Shown: positions 37,753 to 50,096, counted from the first letter of the stretch. The stretch is DNA of 64,000 nt from Gadus chalcogrammus (GCF_026213295.1 NC_079431.1:18102466-18166465), one strand, 5' to 3'. Notes: generated by a model not told the origin, from the letters alone. Program-made: numbers and translations.

Positions 37753-40002
37753 TAGTGATGGGAATTTAGGCTCTTTTTAGTGATCCGGATCTCTTGGAAC
37801 GGTGTGGGTGTCAGGTTGACTCGGCTGCCAGATCGACTCGGGGTCCTAGATTAGTGTTGGCTCGTTCGTTCGCGAACCAGTTCGAATGATCGAGTCTTTA
37901 GGATGAACGAACTGAACCGGTTCGTCTCTCTCGTTCGTTCGGTCGTCTCGTTCACCATTCGATTCACCGGAAACTCGACTGAACGAACAAACTGACGAAC
38001 GATTCGCGAACGACTCCTCGTGGCGAACTGAATCACGCGAACTGGGTCACGGAAACGAATCATTGAATCCACCACTATCCTAGATGCGCAATAATGACGC
38101 ACTTCTTGTAAACGCTGTCTTTTAAATGCGCATGCGCGTTTCATTCATCCCCATGTTATTCCCAAGTATTAACGATCTCCTTTTGTTTTCTAATCTATGA
38201 ATAATAATCGAATGGACAAATTATTGTTGCATATACTTGGGTTATATATAAAAGAGGAATCGGTTAACTCCATTCACTGAACGGGGCGATCCACTTTATT
38301 TCCAGCGCTCCCAACACAGAGTCAAAACAGCGACCCACACGCAGACACTTCCGTTCTCCTCCTCAGAATAAGAGTCCCTAACAGGAACTGGGTTACATAT
38401 GTATTTATCAGTGCTTTTAGACGTGTTTCCAATGGCTTTGTTTATGCAAAAGAACGGGCTGCATTCAATGAAAATCAAAACCAAAACGGATTGAGCCTTC
38501 TTTTTATGTCCATGATTGAGTCCTGTTTAGTAGTAGTAGTAGATTTTTATTTAACATGGATGTGACAATATCATTGGACGAAACCAGATGCATTGTTTTC
38601 AGTGTGTTAGCATAAATGCTAGTTTTCAACACCTGTCCACCGGAGGCTTTTAAAAACATTAAATAAATAAATAAAATAAAACAATAATAATAAAAATAAA
38701 CAAAACAGAAACAAGATGAAATACTAACCCTATAATATACATAAGCAAAGGCAGCATGATCAGACAATTAACCAGTTGTAAATGGTGAAACGGAAACAGT
38801 TTAGATTTAGTTTGACCTTCTTTGCAACATACTTAATCTGCTTAACAAATTTTAAATTCTTATCCAGGATGATGCCCAAATATTTTACTTCATTTACTGA
38901 TTAAATTAATTCATTTTTGATCAGTACCTCAAAAACATCGCTGATAGGCCTATTACGGATGGAGAACCACATAGAGAAGGTTTTCTTCACATTAATGGTC
39001 AACTGAGATAGCTCAAGCCATTTTGAAATGCTGAGTAATGCTTGTGTCAGGTGCTCACCTGCTAAGCTTGGTGTTTTACTGGACACGTGGATAACAGTGT
39101 CATCAGCATACATTTGACAGTTGGACCCCGGACAGCAGTTTGGTAGGTCATTGATATACATAGAAAACAACAGTGGACCAAGTACAGACCCTTGCGATAC
39201 TCCAAGTACATACCCTTGCGGTTTATAAACAACTCTTCCGGGTTTTGTCAGTTGGTTTGTGTCGATAAGTCAAGTGTCGATACGTCATCTGTAAGCGCAG
39301 GACCCCAAGCCGATCTGGCAGCCGAGTCAATCCGGTACACACAACGGCTCACCAACAAGAGCTGGCTCTTTCGGCTCCCAAACGGCTCTTGATATTATCG
39401 CTTACGTATACCTTTTATAATGGTGCCATGTCGTAATTCCGACGGTCATACAGTCTTGGAATCATTTTTTGAGAGTGTTTTCCTGCTTGGAGGAACATAC
39501 ATAGGATTGAGAGCCTGTGTGAAACTTCTGAATCCCTTGTCCTCCACAATTGAGAACGGTTGGAAATCACTTGCAATCAGGGCTTGTTGCATTGTCCTGC
39601 GTTACGGTGACGGTTTCGGTGCGCCCTAGCAGTTGCTCCCGTGCCCCCTCCCTTCTACTTGTATTTCATATATTTGAATTGACTAATTAAGGGCGCCCGC
39701 CAAACGCATTTGGCAGGCGAACACCTAGGTTGCCTATGCCGAGCGCCGGCCCTGCCTGTCAGTCACAGGCAACGTTTGTCACGCATCGAAATCCCCCGCC
39801 CCTTGCTGCTTGTTCTCATGATCGGTTGCTGGCTGCCATGCATGCGCCGTGACACGCATAGCACGCGTAGAATGAATGCATGTAGCACCCGTAGCGCGGG
39901 AGAAAAGAAAAGACACCGGCTCGTGTTCGGGAGCCGACTCCAATCGTTCACTTAAAAGAGCCGGCTCTTTGAGCCGACTCGTTCGCAAAATACCCATCAC
40001 TA
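37753..40002. mobile_element. hAT-like element, 2,250 bp, perfect 8-bp TSD
   Basis: The termini TAGTGATGGG and CCCATCACTA are perfect complements, flanked by GAACTGTG on both sides (37745-37752, 40003-40010). Subterminal regions are rich in 'GAACGA', 'TCGTTCG', 'GCCGGCTCTT' and 'GAGCCGACTCG' words, as in hAT transposase-binding zones. No transposase is encoded. A minus-strand LINE fragment (about 38500-39215) and other repeat pieces fill the middle. Confidence 0.9.
38780..39215 (-). pseudogene. LINE reverse transcriptase fragment
   Basis: Peptides 'FSMYINDLPNC', 'MYADDTVIHVSSK' (polymerase active-site YADD), 'SISKWLELSQLTINVKKT' and, after a stop, 'KYLGIILDKNLKF' follow the order of non-LTR reverse transcriptases common in fish (L2/CR1/Rex1-like). 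It is inactivated by stops and nested inside the hAT-like element. Confidence 0.8.
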
Positions 40003-40010
40003 GAACTGTG

Positions 40011-41316
40011 GGCAATTCCCTTAGTTGAGGTCTGCACTGATGCTGACTGAGGGAAAGGGCTCGGTAAGGGTGGACTCAAACCCTCACGCCCTTTGGAATT
40101 CGACATTGGGACAGCCCTAAAGCCTTACTAATTTCGTGAGAACGCGCAATAAAGTCTGTGAGTCCGGACATTGGGATTGGGCCATAATCAACCTCAACTA
40201 TTTGTGCTTCCTCAACGCCTAATGAATCACATGTAAATGCCAACACGTAAAGTAAGAAGTGCACCCAAGTATAGGCCAATAGCTAATCTAAAATAACATA
40301 TACTCGAGGTTCCCCAGATTCTGGAAGACCGTGATCACTCTCGCAGCAAAATGCATACAACACTGCCCTTATTATGTAGAAATAGTCATATCAAATTAAA
40401 CATGAGAAACTCTGCCACAAGCACACATGAGTCATTTTTACACACACCAAACACAACCCAAACACCAAGCATATTAATTAGGCAAATTAGACAATTAAAA
40501 ATAAGCTGGAGCTAAAGAGGTTAACAATCAGTGGCGCTGCTAGAGATTTCGGGCCCTATGAAAGAATATCATGTTGGGCCCCCACCCTCCAACCTAAACC
40601 ACCCATCGGCGTAGAAAAAACATTTGATGACCTGTAGATAATAGACTGGCGACTCAATGGGGTTTTTCAATAGGCACTTTTTGCCATACAGTGCCACACT
40701 GATTTGCGTTATCACTACCAATTTAGGCATGCCGTACCATACCGCACCCAAGATGGTCCAGGGAGCCAAAGTGAGCCCACCCCGCCCTCAAGTGGGCCCT
40801 GGTTGTCTCTCGGATTGTAGGAATATAGACCTATTCAAATACAATAATCTTTGCATTCTTGGGTATGAGACGCATTGCCATGCACTAAGAGTAAGGGTTC
40901 TGGACAGCTTTATTATTCATTTTTTGTTTGTTCCTATAACTGTAAAACACTAATTATAGGGTAATAAGGATTTAAAAGAAGCACATCATTGTGAGGTTAG
41001 TTGACAAGCAAAATTGCTTGTTGAAATAGGATATAATTCGTTCCGATTAGTCAAAAGACTGGACATTTGAAAATATTTCACACTATTAGATTGCTGATAT
41101 CAATATTCAGCGTTTTTTTCCTCTTTTGGCAGCCTGGTGAATATGTGTGAAACATTGTCAATTGTGTTATCAGGGCGCTGTTTACACTGTTCTCATCAAG
41201 CTTTAGAGTTTAGGAAGCAAGAAAGAATATATTGAACATATTGAACATCAAACTGAATCCATCATCTCGGATATCAGTGTGTGTCGCTGTCCGTCGGAAA
41301 CCATCCAAATATATTA
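40011..41316. other. Intergenic DNA, repeat fragments only
   Basis: No gene is supported. Around 40530-40800 the sequence has 'GGGCCCTATGAAAG' and 'GGGCCC' words typical of interspersed DNA-transposon fragments. The open frames lack recognisable domains. Confidence 0.5.
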
Positions 41317-41865
41317 AGGGCCCTATTTTAACGGTCTGAAACGCAAGTGAGGAGCGCCAAGCGCAAGTAGCTTTATGGGCGGTTCTATGGCAATGTCGCT
41401 AGTTTACCGGCGCGAAAAATGACTCTTGCGCCCGGCGCAAATCTAAAAAGGGTTGGTCTGAAGTAGCCTAATTACCCGTAGGTGTGGTTTGGGCATAACG
41501 TGCCATAAACCAATGAGAGTGCCAACTCCCATCCCCTTTAAGAGCCATGAGCGAATTTGAACCTGACGAGTTGATATTTTATCAGCGCGTCTGCAGTCTC
41601 CGATGAGACAGATGCACATGAATTTCAAACTTCAAATGGCTCCGTTTATGGCCAAATAATATGGCTTAATTCACGCATGGAATAAGGTTTTCTTCCACAA
41701 CTTAAAATACTGAGTCCTATTTAATGTGGTTCTATTTAATGATATTTAATTATATGCGCAATACATTATAAACATTGTTTCTTATTAGTATTGTATGCAT
41801 TATCGGGTAACCCTTCCTTTTACAGTCCCCTAATTACTAGGTATTTACCCGGTACATACATGGTA

Positions 41866-42150
41866 AATTATAGTGTATTACTGGGTAATTACCACTGGTA
41901 ATAAGAAGGTAAATACAGAGGTAGTTACCCGGTAAATAAATGGTAAATCGTAGTGTATTACTGGGTAATTACCACTGGTAATAAGAAGGTAAATACAGAG
42001 GTAGTTACCCGGTAAATACATGGTAAATCATAGTGTATTACTGGGTAATTACCACTCGTAATAAGAAGGTAAATACAGAGGAATTATCCGGTAAATTATA
42101 GTGTATTACTGTGTAATTACCACTGGTAATAAGAAGGTAAATACAGAGGA
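41866..42150. repeat. Left subterminal repeats of the foldback element (4 units, ~78 bp)
   Basis: Each unit carries 'TAGTGTATTACTGGGTAATT', 'ACCACTGGTAATAAGAAGGT' and 'AAATACAGAG' or close variants. The last unit is shortened. The mirror array is at about 47830-48120. Confidence 0.9.
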
Positions 42151-42518
42151 ATTACAGCTGATGTACCAAGTAAAACCTCCACTATTACCCATCAACTCAA
42201 CTAAGTAGCGTGTAGTTGTAACTGATTTAGGTTGGTAATAACTCCGATATTGTGTACTTCCTCGGAAATTAGGCAAGCAATTCTTAGAAACACCTATTAT
42301 CCAAGGTTTATGTCGGTAACAGCCCAAATTTAATGATGTATCTAGAAATTAGCATAGTACTTTCCTATAAAATACTTTTTCTTAGTTATTATTCATAGCT
42401 ACACCCATTTAGAAAGGGTTTATTCAGTTTACCACTATGGAATTACTTACCTGGTAACAACCTCTGCAGGAAGTTTTTCTCTAGTGTCATGGTACATCTT
42501 CTTAAATACTGGGTACAA

Positions 42519-43800
42519 AGCCGTTTGTTTCCATGGTATTACCAGGTTCTTACCATATCATTTATAATAGATACATTCCATTGTCCATGCAGTCAACACA
42601 AACTTGTACCATGTACGTTCTGCGACGTTACCAAGTAAAACACGACAATTTACCCAGTAAGTAAGCTGAAACTGTACTGTAAAAGGAAGCCTCGTTTGTT
42701 TCCATGGTATTACCAGGTTCTTACCATATAATTTGTAATACATTATTCCCTTTTCCATGCAGTCAACACAAACTTGTACCATGTACGTTCTGCGACGTTA
42801 CCAAGTAAAACACGACAATTTACCCAGTAATTAAGCTGAAACTGTACTGTAAAAGGAAGCCTTGTTTGTTTCCATGGTATTACCAGGTTCTTACCATATA
42901 ATTTGTAATACATTATTCCCTTTTCCATGCAGTCAACCCAAACTTGTACCATGTACGTTCTGCGAAGTTACCAAGTAAAACACGACAATTTACCCAGTAA
43001 GTAAGCTGAAACTGTACTGTAAAAGGAAGCCTCGTTTGTTTCCATGGTATTACCAGGTTCTTACCATATAATTTGTAATACATTATTCCCTTTTCCATGC
43101 AGTCAACACAAACTTGTACCATGTACGTTCTGCGACGTTACCAAGTAAAACATTACAATTTACCCAGTAATTAAGCTGAAACTGTACTGTAAAAGGAAGC
43201 CTTGTTTGTTTCCATGGTATTACCAGGTTCTTACCATATAATTTGTAATACATTATTCCCTTTTCCATGCAGTCAACAAACTTGTACCATGTATGTTCTG
43301 CGACGTTACCAAGTAAAACACGACAATTTACCCAGTAAGTAAGCTGAAACTGTACTGTAAAAGGAAGCCTCGTTTGTTTCCATGGTATTACCAGGTTCTT
43401 ACCATATAATTTGTAATACATTATTCCCTTTTCCATGCAGTCAACACAAACTTGTACCATGTACGTTCTGCGACGTTACCAAGTAAAACACGACAATTTA
43501 CCCAGTAATTAAGCTGAAACTGTACTGTAAAAGGAAGCCTCGTTTGTTTCCATGGTATTACCAGGTTCTTACCATATAATTTGTAATACATTATTCCCTT
43601 TTCCATGCAGTCAACACAAACTTGTACCATGTACGTTCTGCGACGTTACCAAGTAAAACACGACAATTTACCCAGTAATTAAGCTGAAACTGTACTGTAA
43701 AAGGAAGCCTCGTTTGTTTCCATGGTATTACCAGGCTCTTACCATACAAGTTGTAACTGGTTATTCCCTTTTCCATGCAATCAACACAAACCATATATGT
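42519..43800. repeat. Left 170-bp tandem array of the foldback element (~7.5 units)
   Basis: 'CCATGGTATTACCAGG' recurs eight times at about 170-bp spacing (near 42531, 42701, 42871, 43041, 43211, 43379, 43549, 43719), and each unit also has 'TACGTTCTGCGACGTTACCA'. The repeated 69-residue frame here is a by-product: 170 is not a multiple of 3, so each frame dies one unit on. Confidence 0.95.
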
Positions 43801-44967
43801 TCTGCAACATCGTTCACCAGTAGTTAAGCACTTTAATTGTTGTTATAAAACCCCAAACCACTGTTGATGAAAGACATATTAAAATTAAACAAAATCAAAG
43901 GCTTATCTTTCAAACAATGCATATCTCACAAACAGGCACTGAACACTGAAGAAATCGGACAAACAAAAGAGCCGTCCACATCAACTCAATTTAAATGTTA
44001 CTGATGGTGTTTTTATAAAACACATGACAGTGTTATGGCAAGTGACCACAAGGAAGACTGCTTCAACCTCTACAATTTGAATAAGTGGTGAATGCCATGC
44101 AGCTATCTGCCTATGGGAGCATCTTCGTGGTCATTCGCAAACCAATGAGTCCACTCGATGAATGAGAGATGACTCTTTAGTGTCTTCTCTGTGAGGTATC
44201 CCTGCAGTCTCCACATCTGGGATTTGAAGGCTGACCAAGACCTGACCAGGTACCTCCAAATCTCCCCTTCAAGAATCAGAAGACAAGAAAATAAACATTA
44301 GGACTGTCAATTAATGAACATTTCTAGAACATGTAGAAGTCAAGGATTATTTTGTTTATCAGTTAAGAAAGGATGCTGGTCCTCTGGCCATTGTGTTTGG
44401 TCATATTGAAAAGAGAAAAAGGCATAGCCATAAATACAGTTAATAGGACGGGAGGGGACAGGCAGTTAGCTCCGGTTAGCCCTTTAGCATCGAGCTAGCG
44501 GAGCTTCTGTCATTCAAATAACTCGGACATGTTGTTTAAAACCTATAGCACCCAATTTATTAAAATATCCGGATTTAATCGGGCTCTCTCCCATAAGTAC
44601 AGTTAATAGGACGGGAAGAGACAGGCTCTGTTAGCCCCGGTTAGCGCGATGCTAAAGAGCAGCTCTACCGGAGCATGCCACCTCAACAGGTGCAAGTTAG
44701 CCTCCGGTTTGATATTCGCCGGATATTCGGTTTACCACCCAATCGGATTCATCAACATAAGTGCAATACATTACGGGCTTAGTATGTTGAGGACGGTTTA
44801 GGACACCGTATCGCGGAAAATCACAAACACATGTTGTCGCCATCGATGTCTGTGCAACAACGTCATTTACGTTCTCTGGCTGCTACCTGTTTTAGGGACC
44901 GTCAACAAGTTACACTCACCGACTGGTGGCAGAGACGTTACCATGGAATTGTTTCTGGAAATAAATC

Positions 44968-45189
44968 ATATAAAATAACATAAAAATCACAAAAAAATAC
45001 ATTTTGTCACCTGATTGTAGTATTAGTTGCCAATGGTGGGCTGCTACTTACTGCAGGTAACTTTGCTAATATATTGCATTATTGTTAAACGGGATGCAAT
45101 TAATAATTTCAAATATAGTTTGGTCGATTTTTGTCGAATATTAAACTATTAACTGCATTATGATTAACTATATTGCAATATATTTGTGT
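44968..45189. other. Central loop of the giant palindrome
   Basis: AT-rich unique spacer between the two arms. The arms meet it at 'TACCATGGAATTGTTTC' (left) and 'CCTGAAACAATTCCATGGTA' (right). No gene. Confidence 0.85.
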
Positions 45190-46346
45190 GATTCATTTCC
45201 TGAAACAATTCCATGGTAACGTCTCTGCCAACAGTCGGTGAGTGTAATTTGTTGACGGTCCCTAAAGCAGGTAGCAGCCAGAACGTAAATGACGTTGTTG
45301 CACAGACATTGATGGCGACAACATGTGTTTGTGATTTTTCGCGATACGGTGTCCTAAACCGTCCTCAACATACTAAGCCCGTAATGTATAGCACTTATGT
45401 TGATGAATCCGATTGGGTGGTAAACCGAATATCAAACCGGAGGCTAACTTGCACCTGTTGAGGTGGCATGCTCCGGTAGAGCTGCTCTTTAGCATCGCGC
45501 TAACTGGGGCTAACAGAGCCTGTCTCTTCCCGTCCTATTAACTGTACTTATGGGAGAGAGCCCGATTAAATCCGGATATTTTAATAAATTGGGTGTTATA
45601 GGTTTTAGACAACATGTCCGAGTTATTTGAATGACAGAAGCTCCGCTAGCTCGATGCTAAAGGGCTAACCGGAGCTAACGGCCTGTCCCCTCCCGTCCTA
45701 TTAACTGTATTTATGGCTATGCCTTTTTCTCTTTTCAATATGACCAAACACAATGGCCAGAGGACCAGCATCCTTTCTTAACTGATAAACAAAATAATCC
45801 TTGACTTCTACATGTTCTAGAAATGTTCATTAATTGACAGTCCTAATGTTTATTTTCTTGTCTTCTGATTCTTGAAGGGGAGATTTGGAGGTACCTGGTC
45901 AGGTCTTGGTCAGCCTTCAAATCCCAGATGTGGAGACTGCAGGGATACCTCACAGAGAAGACACTAAAGAGTCATCTCTCATTCATCGAGTGGACTCATT
46001 GGTTTGCGAATGACCACGAAGATGCTCCCATAGGCAGATTGCTGCATGGCATTCACCACTTATTCAAATTGTAGAGGTTGAAGCAGTCTTCCTTGTGGTC
46101 ACTTGCCATAACACTGTCATGTGTTTTATGAAAACACCATCAGTAACATCTAAATTGAGTTGATGTGGACGGCTCTTCTTTTTGCCAATTTCTTCAGTGT
46201 TCAGTGCCTGTTTGTGAGATATGCATTTGTTTGAAAGATAAGCCCTTGATTTTGTTTAATTTTAATATGTCTTTCATCAACAGTGGTTTGGGGTTTTATA
46301 ATAACAATTAAAGTGCTTAACTACTGGTGAACGATGTTGCAGAACA

Positions 46347-47452
46347 TATATGGTTTGTGTTGATTGCATGGAAAAGGGAATAACCAGTTACAATTTATAT
46401 GGTAAGAGCCTGGTAATACCATGGAAACAAACGAGGCTTCCTTTTACAGTACAGTTTCAGCTTAATTACTGGGTAAATTGTCGTGTTTTACTTGGTAACG
46501 TCGCAGAACGTACATGGTACAAGTTTGTGTTGACTGCATGGAAAAGGGAATAATGTATTACAAATTATATGGTAAGAACCTGGTAATACCATGGAAACAA
46601 ACAAGGCTTCCTTTTACAGTACAGTTTCAGCTTAATTACTGGGTAAATTGTCGTGTTTTACTTGGTAACGTCGCAGAACGTACATGGTACAAGTTTGTGT
46701 TGACTGCATGGAAAAGGGAATTATGTATTACAAATTATATGGTTAGAACCTGGTAATACCATGGAAACAAACAAGGCTTCCTTTTACAGTACAGTTTCAG
46801 CTTAATTACTGGGTAAATTGGTGTGTTTTACTTGGTAACGTCGCAGAACGTACATGGTACAAGTTTGTGTTGACTGCATGGAAAAGGGAATAATGTATTA
46901 CAAATTATATGGTAAGAACCTGGTAATACCATGGAAACAAACAAGGCTTCCTTTTACAGTACAGTTTCAGCTTAATTACTGGGTAAATTGTCGTGTTTTA
47001 CTTGGTAACGTCGCAGAACGTACATGGTACAAGTTTGTGTTGACTGCATGGAAAAGGGAATTATGTATTACAAATTATATGGTAAGAACCTGGTAATACC
47101 ATGGAAACAAACGAGGCTTCCTTTTACAGTACAGTTTCAGCTTAATTACTGGATAAATTGGTGTGTTTTACTTGGTAACGTTGCAGAACGTACATGGTAC
47201 AAGTTTGTGTTGACTGCATGGAAAAGGGAATAATGTATTACAAATTATATGGTAAGAACCTGGTAATACCATGGAAACAAACGAGGCTTCCTTTTACAGT
47301 ACAGTTTCAGCTTAATTACTGGGTAAATTGTCGTGTTTTACTTGGTAACGTCGCAGAACGTACATGGTACAAGTTTGTGTTGACTGCATGGACAATGGAA
47401 TGTATCTATTATAAATGATATGGTAAGAACCTGGTAATACCATGGAAACAAA
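46347..47452. repeat. Right 170-bp tandem array of the foldback element (~6.5 units)
   Basis: Mirror image of the left array. 'CCTGGTAATACCATGG' recurs seven times at about 170-bp spacing, one fewer than on the left. Some units share private variants (for example 'AAATTGGTGTGTTTTA' in alternating units), which suggests unequal exchange within the arm. Confidence 0.95.
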
Positions 47453-47829
47453 CGGCTTCGTACCCAGTATTTAAGAAGATGTACCATGACACTAGAGGAA
47501 AACTTCCTGCAGAGGTTGTTACCAGGTAAGTAATTCCATAGTGGTAAATTGAATAAACCCTTTCTAAATGGGTGTAGCTATGAATAATAACTAAGAAAAA
47601 GTATTTTATTGGAAAGTACTATGCTAATTTCTAGATAGTACATCATTAAATTTGGGCTGTTACCAACATAAACCTTGGATAATAGGTTTTTCTAAGAATT
47701 GGTTGCCTAATTTCCTAGGAAGTGCACAATATCAGAGTTATTACCAACCTAAAACAGTTACAACTACACGCTACTTAGTTGAGTTGATGGGTAATAGTGG
47801 AGGTTTTACTTGGTACATCAGCTGTAATT

Positions 47830-48120
47830 CCTCTGTATTTACCTTCTTATTACCAGTGGTAATTACACAGTAATACACTATAATTTACCGGATAATTCCT
47901 CTGTGTTTACCTTCTTATTACCAGTGGTAATTACCCAGTAATACACTATGATTTACCATGTATTTACCGGGTAACTACCTCTGTATTTACCTTCTTATTA
48001 CCAGTGGTAATTACCCAGTAATACACTATGATTTACCATGTATTTAACGGGTAACTACCTCTGTATTTACCTTCTTAATACCAATGGTAATTACCCAGTA
48101 ATACACTATAATTTACCATG
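47830..48120. repeat. Right subterminal repeats of the foldback element (4 units, ~78 bp)
   Basis: Complement of the left subterminal set: 'CAGTAATACACTA' recurs four times, followed by the terminal repeat ending at 48174. Confidence 0.9.
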
Positions 48121-48911
48121 CATGTACCGGGTAAATACCTAGTAATTAGGGGACTGTAAAAGGAAGGGTTACCCATTATCGTTGTCGACTTGTGTTCCTA
48201 ATATGCATGTGCGATGTGCCCCCCCGTTAATATACATTGCCATGGACTGTATTACGCGTTACGTGTTTAGTTTGCGTGTGTTTAAACAGATTGACGCAAA
48301 CACACGTGCCCGCGCGCGTGTGGGTGTGTTACACATACACACACGCGCGCCCGCATTCATTCATTCTTTTTAACACTCACTCGCGGTAAAACAATGTTTT
48401 CTCACGATCAAATACTCATCAATCCTAAAAGTTAGGGGCATGTACACAATGTCTTTGTCAAGCAAATATGTGTTTGCTGTACAGTGTTTGCAGATGCACT
48501 GATTTAAAAGTATAACTTATTACCGCTGTATCAGCTGTTCATTCCCAAATAATTAACCAAGAATGTGTGGCTAGGTAGATGAGAGAAGCAAAGTGTATGC
48601 GCGAGGTGCACAAGCAACATTATGCATGCGCCCTTAAAATAGCATCTGAAGAACGCGCCACTTACTTTAAACCACGTATTTCCAGGTTTGTCGCGCAAGT
48701 GGTTTCTGAAGCGTCAAAATAACACCAAGGAACGTTTGCGCCAGAATACGCCTCCTCCTTTCGCCGAGCCGCCCCTTGGGGCGCAAGATCAATCCCTAAT
48801 TGACCGACGCGTGGCGCAGGAGGGAAAAGAACGCTCTGCGCCAGTTGCAAACTAGCAACGACACATGCGCCAGTGATTAAGTCAATTGCGCCGGATGCAA
48901 GATAGGGCCCT

Positions 48912-49260
48912 ATATGTGTCTTAAACAAATCATTTAGATTATATGGTAGGCTATAATAACCAACTAAATAGGCAATAAACAAGTTAGTGTTGTTGTTTCA
49001 TCGACTCATGACTAGCCCATAATCAGTTAAGAGACACCTTCAAACGGGAAGTATAGTGGAAAAACGCCGCTAGTGTAGTCTAGTGTTTATAATTACCCAA
49101 TACTTAAAGGCCATGTTGCAGGGTTTATTTTCCAACGAATTTGAGCAATTTGCTTGTTGTTAATAAAGATTTAAACTGTTATTTATTGTATTTAATGTTG
49201 TTAGGTGTCACAAAACAGAATGTAATACGAAAAAGTAGGTACTATTTTAGCGGTTTGCTA
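48912..49260. other. Short non-coding gap
   Basis: No gene, repeat end or RNA was recognised between the outer MITE and the Harbinger-like copy. Confidence 0.5.
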
Positions 49261-49488
49261 TTGATTCCCAAATTCCCCCAGTCGGAAGGCTTGGCTGACG
49301 GATGGGGGAGCTTTCCGGGGTCGTCAGAGCCCGAGTATTGTCACACAGTGCTTAAATTTGCATACGCAATCTTTTTGACCGAGCCAAAGGCTCCAACGGA
49401 GCACAAGGATCCACAATGCATTGCGCCTCTGTCCCCATTCAAAGTCAATGGGGATCAGTCAACGGACGGATGCAGTGGGCACGAGGCA
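49261..49488 (-). mobile_element. Partial PIF/Harbinger-like MITE (relative of 35447-35844)
   Basis: In reverse orientation it carries 'GATCCCCATTGACTTTGAAT', 'GCGCAATGCATTGTGGATCC', 'GCTCCGTTGGAGCCTTTGGC' and 'GCAAATTTAAGCACTGTG', all shared with the 35.4-kb copy, and ends next to TTA (49489-49491). The other end is lost. Confidence 0.75.
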
Positions 49489-49509
49489 TTAGGCTACTAG
49501 GTACGGATA

Positions 49510-49712
49510 TGTTGTGTTCACTACTGCATTGAGTTACTCATACAATTATGTCAGTTGAATTTTACAGCCTCTAGGTGGCGTAGTAATGCAGACGGATAGA
49601 GGCGAGAGGAGGGGAAGAAGAATGTAATGTATGTTGATACAAGAACGGAGATAAAGGGTTGACTGGAAAGTAACGTGTTCGTGTTGGTTATTACTACACA
49701 CCCAACATAACA
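49510..49712 (+). repeat. 5' LTR of the Ty3/gypsy-like element
   Basis: 203 bp, TG...CA ends. It is followed at once by 'AGTGGCGACGAGGATAAAG', the likely primer-binding site (tRNA species not assigned). It differs from the 3' LTR by a handful of substitutions and small indels. Confidence 0.95.
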
Positions 49713-49738
49713 AGTGGCGACGAGGATAAAGAAACAAA

Positions 49739-50063
49739 ATGGCTTTATTCGGTTTACAACCGCCCTCTGTATTCCTGGAGTGCCCGGGAGAACCGAAGAT
49801 TGCGTTGGAAGCTTGGAGAAAGCTATTTGACAACTACTTGCTTGCAATTTTTCGCGGAGAGGAAAAGAGCTCTGCTGATTCTCTGTGTGGGAACAGAAGG
49901 ACAAAGGTTGTTCAATACCTTGCCGCTTACTGAGGATACCTATGGTGGTAGCTTGCTGGCTTTGCAAACCTTTTTCACCCCGAAAGTCAACATGGTTGCG
50001 GAGAGGTACCGTTTTCACCAAGCGTTCACTAAGAGTGGAACAAAACTTGTCTCTGCAGTCTAG
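49739..50063 (+). pseudogene. gag (capsid) remnant of the Ty3/gypsy-like element
   Basis: It starts at an ATG 27 bp after the 5' LTR ('MALFGLQPP'). The first frame reads into 'KIALEAWRKLFDNYLLA', a capsid-like start, then shifts to a second frame ('LLILCVGTEGQRLFNTLP', 'FFTPKVNMVAERYRFHQ') that completes the retrotransposon-gag-like helix region. A frameshift near 49860 and a stop at about 50061 make it non-functional. Confidence 0.8.
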
Positions 50064-50096
50064 AGACAGGGAAATAAGAAGGCAGAAAACCCAAAA

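Larger units (their letters stand above)
41805..48174. mobile_element. Giant foldback (palindromic) element, 6,370 bp
   Basis: GGGTAACCCTTCCTTTTACA at 41805 is the exact complement of the end at 48174, and ATTATC flanks both sides (41799-41804, 48175-48180). The two arms (about 41805-44967 and 45190-48174) are inverted copies over their whole length, around a ~220-bp AT-rich loop. Each arm contains, from outside inward, four ~78-bp subterminal repeats, a unique piece, an array of 170-bp units and about 1.1 kb of unique sequence. No transposase or polymerase was recognised. The family is undetermined; a 6-bp duplication would be consistent with IS3EU/Dada-type elements. Confidence 0.9.
41317..48911. 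mobile_element. Outer MITE split by the giant foldback element
   Basis: 'AGGGCCCTATTTTAACGGTC' at 41317 and 'GATAGGGCCCT' ending at 48911 are inverted termini of a teleost-type element with 'GCGC...GCAAG' rich ends (41317-41804 and 48181-48911, together about 1.2 kb). The foldback element with its own 6-bp duplication sits between the two halves, so the outer element is older. No transposase. No clear target duplication is visible for this outer element. Confidence 0.7.

Noticed and set aside
42558..43794. Repeated 69-residue open frames ('MVQVCVDCMEKGIMYYK...') in the left array, and the same on the plus strand at 46350-47418
   Set aside because: They arise from the 170-bp tandem unit. The unit length is not a multiple of three, so each frame ends one unit later. 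The same peptide appears on opposite strands of the two palindrome arms. No start context, domain or splice evidence.
41805..48174. CRISPR-like array or tRNA cluster suggested by the regular 170-bp repeats
   Set aside because: Vertebrate DNA; units are directly adjacent without spacers and lie in a palindromic transposon.
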